Of a DNA stretch of 53,490 nucleotides, positions 48,544 to 53,490 are shown in pieces. Where the stretch lies: contig JAJTXZ010000026.1 in the NCBI GenBank assembly GCA_021463195.1, positions 1 through 53,490 of the forward strand, in the 5' to 3' direction. Numbering within the stretch: position 1 is the stretch's first letter; the number at the start of each line of letters is the position of its first letter. This stretch comes from Anaerolineae bacterium. Its GTDB lineage: Bacteria > Chloroflexota > Anaerolineae > UBA4142 > SHND01. A program made the position numbers and the translations under genes. Under the pieces are notes generated by a model that was not told the origin of the DNA, did not search any database, and saw only the letters and a program-made list of their open reading frames with translations.

Positions 48544-50034
48544 ATGGATCTCTCCCAACTTCCCCAACACATTTTCGGAATGCACGATGAGGGCGCAGAG
48601 CAATTTTTCACCGACGCGGGCAAACGCGCGTGGATTGTTTTTTCCGTCGTCGCGACGGACGGACCGCGCGATTTTTCCGCGCTGTCGAACGCGGGTCACG
48701 GCGTCATCGTGCGTTTGAACAACGGGTACGGCTCGGCAGGCACGCTGCCGTTTTCATCGCAATACGACGCGTTCGCCGCCGCGTGCGCGCAATATGCGGC
48801 AAATTCGCAAGGCGCGCACATTTGGATTATCGGCAATGAAACGAATTTACAGGGCGAGCGCCCCGGCAACGGCAGCCCGGAGGAAGAACCGATTACGCCT
48901 GAACGTTACGGCGAATGTTTTGCCAAATGCCGCGCCACCATCAAAAATGTTCCCGGACACGCGGACGATTGGGTGATGCCTGCGCCGCCGGGGCCGTGGA
49001 ACAATCAGACCGCGTATCCCGCCAATCCCGCAGGCGATTGGGTAACGTATTTCGGCGACCTTTTGAACGAGTGCCTCAAGCGCCGAGCATTGCCCGACGC
49101 GTTGGCGCTGCACACGTACAGCAATCACAGCGCGCCGCAGGATGCGGCATTGGTGGAAAGCGACGAACGCGCGCCGGCGCCTTTTCAAGCGCGGCATTGG
49201 CAATTTCGCGCCTACCGCGATTTTCTCGGCGTCGTGCCTGCCGCGCTGCGCGGTCGTCCCGTGCTGATTACCGAGTCGCAGCATTTGCCGTGGGAAAATC
49301 GCGACCACACCTGGATTCAACGCGCGTACGCCGAAATCAATGCGTGGAACGCGAACGCGGCGAATCAGTCGATTCAGGCGTTGTGTCTCTTTCGCTGGCA
49401 GCGCAATCAGGACGACCCGGACGGGTGGAGTATTTCCAACAAAAATAAATTGGTGAATGATTTGCGCGCGGCATTGCAAAACGATTTTCGCGCGCGTTGG
49501 ATTCAAACTGCCGCGCCCGCGCAGCCCGTCATCGTTGCTCCGCCCGCCGTCACAACTCCGACCTCTGAACATTTGCCGCTCGCCAAAACGCGTTGGTTCG
49601 TCGAAGAAACGATTCGCAAACTCGAAGCGCAAGACGGGAACGCGGCGCGCGGAATTTTGACGCAGACGGTGATTCCGTGGTTTTACGCGACCGCGCCAAA
49701 ACATTCCACCTCGCTGTCCGACGCGCAAGCGCAGACCGCCGCGCGTTGGCATTGCGAAGAGGCGACGCGTCAAATCGAAGCGCAAGCGTTGAACGACGCC
49801 GCGAATACATTACGCCAAAATGTTTTGACGTGGCTCGCTTCGCCGGGTCCGGGCGCGCTGGGCATCTTGTCGGTGGAATATCCGCCGAAAGCGCAAGCGC
49901 CCAAGCGTCAAGCCGCCGCGAAAAAAGCGCGCGTCAAAAAACCGCAAGCGCCGGCAGCGAGCGTCAAGGCGTCGCCGAAATCAAAACGCGCGACGGGGAA
50001 AAAGAAAACGGCAACAAAGACAAAGGGGAAATGA
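48544..50034 (+). CDS. Second TIM-barrel glycosidase-like protein
   Basis: 496 residues from ATG 48544 (upstream in-frame codons run through the dispersed repeat). Barrel region with AHIWIIGNETNLQGERPG (Asn-Glu) and GRPVLITESQHLPWENRD (Glu) as possible catalytic residues. Two similar helical segments follow at about 345-440 (LAKTRWFVEETIRKLEAQDG; TAARWHCEEATRQIEAQALN), then a Lys/Ala-rich tail (KKARVKKPQ, KSKRATGKKKTATKTKGK). No signal peptide. Confidence 0.55.
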   Translation: MDLSQLPQHIFGMHDEGAEQFFTDAGKRAWIVFSVVATDGPRDFSALSNAGHGVIVRLNNGYGSAGTLPFSSQYDAFAAACAQYAANSQGAHIWIIGNETNLQGERPGNGSPEEEPITPERYGECFAKCRATIKNVPGHADDWVMPAPPGPWNNQTAYPANPAGDWVTYFGDLLNECLKRRALPDALALHTYSNHSAPQDAALVESDERAPAPFQARHWQFRAYRDFLGVVPAALRGRPVLITESQHLPWENRDHTWIQRAYAEINAWNANAANQSIQALCLFRWQRNQDDPDGWSISNKNKLVNDLRAALQNDFRARWIQTAAPAQPVIVAPPAVTTPTSEHLPLAKTRWFVEETIRKLEAQDGNAARGILTQTVIPWFYATAPKHSTSLSDAQAQTAARWHCEEATRQIEAQALNDAANTLRQNVLTWLASPGPGALGILSVEYPPKAQAPKRQAAAKKARVKKPQAPAASVKASPKSKRATGKKKTATKTKGK

Positions 50035-50080
50035 GAAACGGCGGAGCGATTGCTCCACCGTCTTGCGATGCTATAGAGGT

Positions 50081-50416
50081 TCAGAAAAGGTTTTGGTCTG
50101 TCAGACCCTTCGGGTTTTCGGAAACCCGAAGGGTCTTGGCATAGCTTTCCAAGACCAAACCTGAAGGTCTATAGGATTGCGCTAACGGTCTTGCCGCGAG
50201 TTGCATGTTCACGCCGGCGGTGTGCGCGCCTTGCAGATTCGCGCTGCTCAAGTTCGCGCCGCTGAGATTTGCCGCATCCAACCACGCGCTTTGCAGTTTG
50301 GCGCCCGCCAAATTCGATCCGGTCAAGATGGCTCGGCTCAACCTGATACCGTTCAGATTGAATCCGCTGAGATTATAGCCGCTGAGATTTTCGCCGATGA
50401 GCATTGCATTGCTCAA
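50081..50416 (-). CDS. Short pentapeptide-repeat protein, probably a fragment
   Basis: 111 residues from TTG 50416. Pentapeptide A(D/N)LxX pattern for about 60 residues: LIGENLSGYNLSGFNLNGIR, LSRAILTGSNLAGAKLQSAW, LDAANLSGANLSSANLQGAH. It starts in the middle of a repeat and its last 30 residues are encoded by the palindrome at 50099. Upstream, in another frame, is a methyltransferase scrap. Likely debris rather than a working gene. Confidence 0.5.
   Translation of the reverse strand: MSNAMLIGENLSGYNLSGFNLNGIRLSRAILTGSNLAGAKLQSAWLDAANLSGANLSSANLQGAHTAGVNMQLAARPLAQSYRPSGLVLESYAKTLRVSENPKGLTDQNLF
50099..50175. repeat. Palindromic GGGTTTTCG element, copy 2, nested in a larger inverted repeat
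   Basis: CAGACCCTTCGGGTTTTCGG and AAACCCGAAGGGTCT form the core palindrome (about 50099-50135). It is flanked by GGTTTTGGTCT and AGACCAAACC at 50084-50161, a wider inverted pair. Overlaps the end of the pentapeptide frame. Confidence 0.75.
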
Positions 50417-50429
50417 ATCCAGCTGGCTG

Positions 50430-50490
50430 CGCCTTGCGCGTGGACGGTACCGGTGACGTATTTGTCGGCATGCGCGCCGAACTGGGTTTG
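50430..50490 (-). pseudogene. Fragment of a methyltransferase N-terminus
   Basis: Minus-strand frame reads VQTQFGAHADKYVTGTVHAQ then GAAS and a stop soon after. It matches the start of the 40550 methyltransferase (VQQQYGAHAQGYVTSAVHAQ then GAS). Joined out of frame to the pentapeptide fragment. Confidence 0.7.
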
Positions 50491-50805
50491 AACTAGTACT
50501 CTGTCAAACAGAGATTGTTAGGTGCCGCGAGGAGAGATTGCTTCGTCGCGGAAGGCGTTCCTCGCAATGACAACCCCGCGAAATCAAGTAGACAGAGTAC
50601 TAGTACTCTGTCAATCTCAAATTGACGAGTCAGCACGCCTACATGCGGTGTGCAAGGCGCCGCATCTGGGGATGCTCACACATCAATATCACTCTGACAG
50701 AGCGCCAGTTTTGTAGAATCATTCATAGTTGCGATATTCCTGCTGATCATGTGGCGATGCTGGCATACCTGCCTTTTTGAGCTTTTATTATCATTTCAAA
50801 CAAAG
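50491..50805. repeat. Gene-free repeat region with CTAGTACTCTGTC inverted repeats
   Basis: CTAGTACTCTGTC near 50493 and its inverse GACAGAGTACTAG near 50591-50603 bracket about 95 bases; the right one is followed at once by TAGTACTCTGTC again. Between them is GAGAGATTGCTTCGTCGCGG with GTTCCTCGCAATGACAA, another common-looking dispersed repeat. A further CTCTGACAGAG palindrome lies near 50692. The rest (50700-50805) is A/T-rich with nothing recognised. Confidence 0.65.
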
Positions 50806-53352
50806 TTATGTCATATCCGTACCAGCATGCAGCGCTTCCTCCAAAACCTCTTCCAACGTCCACGCGCGTTCCTTTTTGCGACGCGCGTGACCTTTCGCTA
50901 ATTCATCGCGCAGTTGCGCCGCGCGCGTGCGCGTTTCGCGTGTGGCGGCGGGATGCGCGGCAATGACGGTCAGCCAACGTTCCACGCGCGTTTTCAAAAT
51001 TGCCAATTCGAGCAGCGCGTCCAAAAGCAGCGGCGCGGAATGGATTTCTTGCGCCAAGCGCAAACTCTCGAGCAAAAGTTTTTCCGCGTTCGCCAAATTC
51101 CCCGCGCGCGCGTTCAACTCGCCCAAATAAATTTTCGTCTGCGCAATGTCCCACCCGACGACATAATCGCCAAACGTTTCGAGCGCGTGCTGAAAAAATA
51201 TCCCCGCTTGCGCCAAATTGCCATCGCGCATTTCAACCAAACCCAAATGCCGATACGCTGTCCCCACGCCCCAACGATTGCGCGTCCGCTGAGCCAAGTC
51301 CAAACCCTCTTGCAGCGCGGCGCGCGCCTCATCAAAACAATTCAACGGCGCCAACGTGAGCGCGAGATAATTCAAACTCAACGCGAGCGCGTACGGGTCA
51401 CCCAATTTGCGCCAGATAGAAATGCCCTCTAATTTTTTCGCGCGAGCGCGCGCATAGTCGCCGCGCAAATCGGCAAGATAGCCCTGATTGTAAATCGCAA
51501 ACGCGACAAACCATTCTTGATGCGTCGCCTGCGCGCACGCCAAACCTTCCGCAATCAATTTCTCCGAACGTTCAACATCCCCAATCAAATGGGCGATAGT
51601 GCCCAAATAGACCAGCGCATCTGCCAACATCGCTTGGTCTTGAAGCGGACGCAGCGTTTCCAACGCGCGTTCAAACAAAGCGTGCGCGCGTTCAAAATGT
51701 CCCGTGCGAAAACAGAGGAGCGCCTGTTGCGAGAGCGCTTGCCCCAAGACGCGTTGACGCGTCGACGTGTCATGTTTTGTTTGCAACGCGCGCGCGAGCG
51801 GTTCAAAATGTTCGATGCCCTCGTAAAGCAAACCACTTGTCTCGAAAAAATAGCCGAACGCGCGCACCGCAGCATTTAGCGCGTCAAAATTTTCGCGCTC
51901 GAGCGCCCACGCCCACGCCGCGCGCACATTGTCCAATTCGCCCACGATTTCTTGAACGGCAGCTTGCTGCCCCGCGCTTTTCAATGCCCCCTCGCGCGCG
52001 GCGGCAAAATTCAAATAATACGCGCTGTGCGCGTCGCGCAACTGAACGGCGCGCGCGGGCGACTCTTGCAGTGGCGCCAAACTGTATTGCTGAATCATTT
52101 GATGCAAATCATAGCGTCCGCTTTGCGCGCAGTGGACAAGTGATTTGGAAACCAATGACGCCAGCAGTGGCAAAGGCGCGCCCACAATTTCCTCCGCCGC
52201 CGCGCGTTCCCAGCCGCCGTGAAAAACCGACAGCCCAATCAACGCCGCGCGTTCGTCGTCCGATAACAAGCGCCACGAGTGGTCAAACGACGCGCGCAGC
52301 GAACGATGCCGTTCGGGCAAATTCCGCATCGTCACCGCGAGAAAATCAATGTTGATTTGAATTTCGCGCGCAATGTCGCGGCACGACAACATGCCCACCC
52401 ACGCCGCCGCCAATTCGAGCGCGAGCGGAACGCCTCCCAACAAACGGCAAATTTCCAACAGCGCGGGCTTGTCCGCGTCGCTCAAAACAAAATCGGCGTG
52501 GATGCGCCGCGCGGCTTGCAGGAACAATGCCGTCGCGCTGTGCGCTTCCAGATTGTCGGCATCGTCGGGCGGTGGCAGCGGCAAACCGTGTAAATCAAAG
52601 AGCCATTCGCCATACAAATTCAAACGTTCGCGCGAGGTGCAGAGAATTTTGAGGTGCGCGCAACGGCGCAGCAGTTCGACAATCAAATCTGTCGTCGCCG
52701 ATGATGGCGCGAGCAGATGTTCGAGATTGTCGAGGACGAGCAGCGCGGAATTTTTTTGCGCGCGCGCAAGATGCTCAAACAACTGTTCCTTGGGTTCGAC
52801 GGGTCCGGAAAATGAAAACGCGAACGCGTCGGCAAGCGCGGGGACAATCAATTCGGGCGCATTGATGGAGGCGAGCGGCGCGAAAAATACGCCGTCGGGA
52901 AAAAGTTCGCGCTGCCGCAGCGCAAATTCGATTGCCAACCGCGTTTTGCCAATGCCGCCGGGACCGATGAGCGTGATGAGACGGCAATCGGCGTTGGCGA
53001 GCAGATGGCGAATGCCGTCGAGTTCTGCCTCGCGCCCAACGAGCGGCGTGGACGGAAGCGGCACATTTGTTTTGGGTGGCGGGGTGACGATGGGGGAAAT
53101 TGTCGTCAGCCCTTTTGGCGCGTCGAGATGGCGCGCGGCGCGCAGAAACGCCGCGCGCTGCTCACTCGGAATCTCGAGCGCGCGCGCCAACAATTCCGTG
53201 ATTTGCAGCGAAGGGCGGCGCTCTTCCGATTCGATTTTTTCAATCGTCGCCGTCGAGCAGCCGACGCGTTTCGCCAGCGCGCTCTGCGTGAGGTCGAGCG
53301 CTTTGCGCCGTTTTTTGAGCCAGAGACCAAAGGGCAGCTCTTGGTTCATCAC
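50806..53352 (-). CDS. XRE-type regulator with NB-ARC ATPase and TPR domain
   Basis: 848 residues. N-terminal helix-turn-helix (FGLWLKKRRKALDLTQSALA, KRVGCSTATIEKIESEERRP), then an NB-ARC STAND ATPase: Walker A GPGGIGKTR (130-138, Lys136), Walker B LLVLDNLEHL, sensor ILCTSRERL, GxP motif GGVPLALELAAAWV. The winged-helix part contains GLSVFHGGWERAAAEEI. The C-terminal half has about ten tetratricopeptide repeats (GDVERSEKLIAEGLACAQA, GNLAQAGIFFQHALETFGDY). Signal-activated DNA-binding switch. Confidence 0.88.
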   Translation of the reverse strand: MMNQELPFGLWLKKRRKALDLTQSALAKRVGCSTATIEKIESEERRPSLQITELLARALEIPSEQRAAFLRAARHLDAPKGLTTISPIVTPPPKTNVPLPSTPLVGREAELDGIRHLLANADCRLITLIGPGGIGKTRLAIEFALRQRELFPDGVFFAPLASINAPELIVPALADAFAFSFSGPVEPKEQLFEHLARAQKNSALLVLDNLEHLLAPSSATTDLIVELLRRCAHLKILCTSRERLNLYGEWLFDLHGLPLPPPDDADNLEAHSATALFLQAARRIHADFVLSDADKPALLEICRLLGGVPLALELAAAWVGMLSCRDIAREIQINIDFLAVTMRNLPERHRSLRASFDHSWRLLSDDERAALIGLSVFHGGWERAAAEEIVGAPLPLLASLVSKSLVHCAQSGRYDLHQMIQQYSLAPLQESPARAVQLRDAHSAYYLNFAAAREGALKSAGQQAAVQEIVGELDNVRAAWAWALERENFDALNAAVRAFGYFFETSGLLYEGIEHFEPLARALQTKHDTSTRQRVLGQALSQQALLCFRTGHFERAHALFERALETLRPLQDQAMLADALVYLGTIAHLIGDVERSEKLIAEGLACAQATHQEWFVAFAIYNQGYLADLRGDYARARAKKLEGISIWRKLGDPYALALSLNYLALTLAPLNCFDEARAALQEGLDLAQRTRNRWGVGTAYRHLGLVEMRDGNLAQAGIFFQHALETFGDYVVGWDIAQTKIYLGELNARAGNLANAEKLLLESLRLAQEIHSAPLLLDALLELAILKTRVERWLTVIAAHPAATRETRTRAAQLRDELAKGHARRKKERAWTLEEVLEEALHAGTDMT

Positions 53353-53490
53353 GCGTTATTTTATATCAAGTTTGCGCGAATTTCCGTACTCGCAGAGAGG
53401 CGATTAGAAATCGCGCCAACGAGAGCGCAAGTCCGCCTGCGCGGACTAACATCCGTTGGGACGTTTTGTGTTTTTGTTGCGGTGAATTCA
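53353..53490 (-). other. Upstream region of the NB-ARC regulator
   Basis: On the minus strand a TATAAA (53365-53360) lies about 8 bases before the start codon and would give a nearly leaderless message; no good -35 is seen. A small hairpin AGTCCGC/GCGGACT is at 53430-53447. No gene seen. Confidence 0.35.

Noticed and set aside
1-53490. tRNA or rRNA genes
   Set aside because: No segment with a T-loop GTTCGANTC and matching acceptor arm or any rRNA-like conserved core was found by eye; a tRNA scan would be decisive.

Overview
This window most likely comes from a member of the Chloroflexota (Anaerolineae-like). The clues are the gene content: an XRE/NB-ARC/TPR regulator, a STAND-WD40 receptor, many small toxin-antitoxin and Mrr genes, moderately high GC with strong gcgc-type codon bias, and spacers filled with 7- or 8-base repeats. 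No rRNA or marker gene is present, so the phylum is an inference.

Layout. (1) 1-7829: a binding-protein-dependent ABC importer (lipoprotein, two permeases, ATPase), a LysE-type exporter, an AlkP-superfamily phosphodiesterase/phosphatase and a HAD phosphatase. (2) 7830-33870: an ethanolamine-utilisation bacterial microcompartment (BMC) locus, all on the plus strand. It carries the ammonia-lyase reactivase EutA, both lyase subunits EutB and EutC, the aldehyde dehydrogenase EutE, the chaperone EutJ, shell proteins (EutL, a BMC-H protein, a second tandem-type BMC protein, three EutN/CcmL vertex proteins), a degenerate GTPase-like DUF697 protein and two small proteins resembling the N-terminus of EutT. 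A GH1 glycosidase and a class II aldolase close it. The locus is interrupted by accessory genes: a DUF4258/DUF2283/Mrr/cupin block (10.8-13.4 kb), an HNH/HicAB block (19.3-21.3 kb), a peptidase/methyltransferase/MscS/M28/MazG/Mrr/MscL block (21.9-27.8 kb) and a DUF433/DUF5615 pair between two eutN genes. (3) 33871-39002: DUF503, a polytopic membrane protein, Der GTPase and, convergent, MiaB. (4) 39-53.5 kb: a lipoprotein, an SH3-type protein, a methyltransferase, a 1382-residue STAND-WD40 protein, an antitoxin with a deleted MazF, a trio of wall/polysaccharide-type proteins without signal peptides, repeat-rich debris, and a large NB-ARC regulator.

How it may work together. The importer plus the two phosphatases could bring in and dephosphorylate an ethanolamine ester. 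EutBC, kept active by EutA, would then split ethanolamine into acetaldehyde and ammonia inside a protein shell, and EutE would turn acetaldehyde into acetyl-CoA. The phosphotransacetylase, alcohol dehydrogenase and a full cobalamin adenosyltransferase are not in the window. A good sigma70-type promoter lies just before the first eutN.

The most unusual signal is in the spacers. In about a dozen of them the whole gap from stop codon to start codon is made of 7- or 8-base repeats. These are often arranged as GGAGACT units on the stop side and AGTCTCC units on the start side, so the gap can fold into a hairpin, and in three cases the last repeat unit supplies the ATG.
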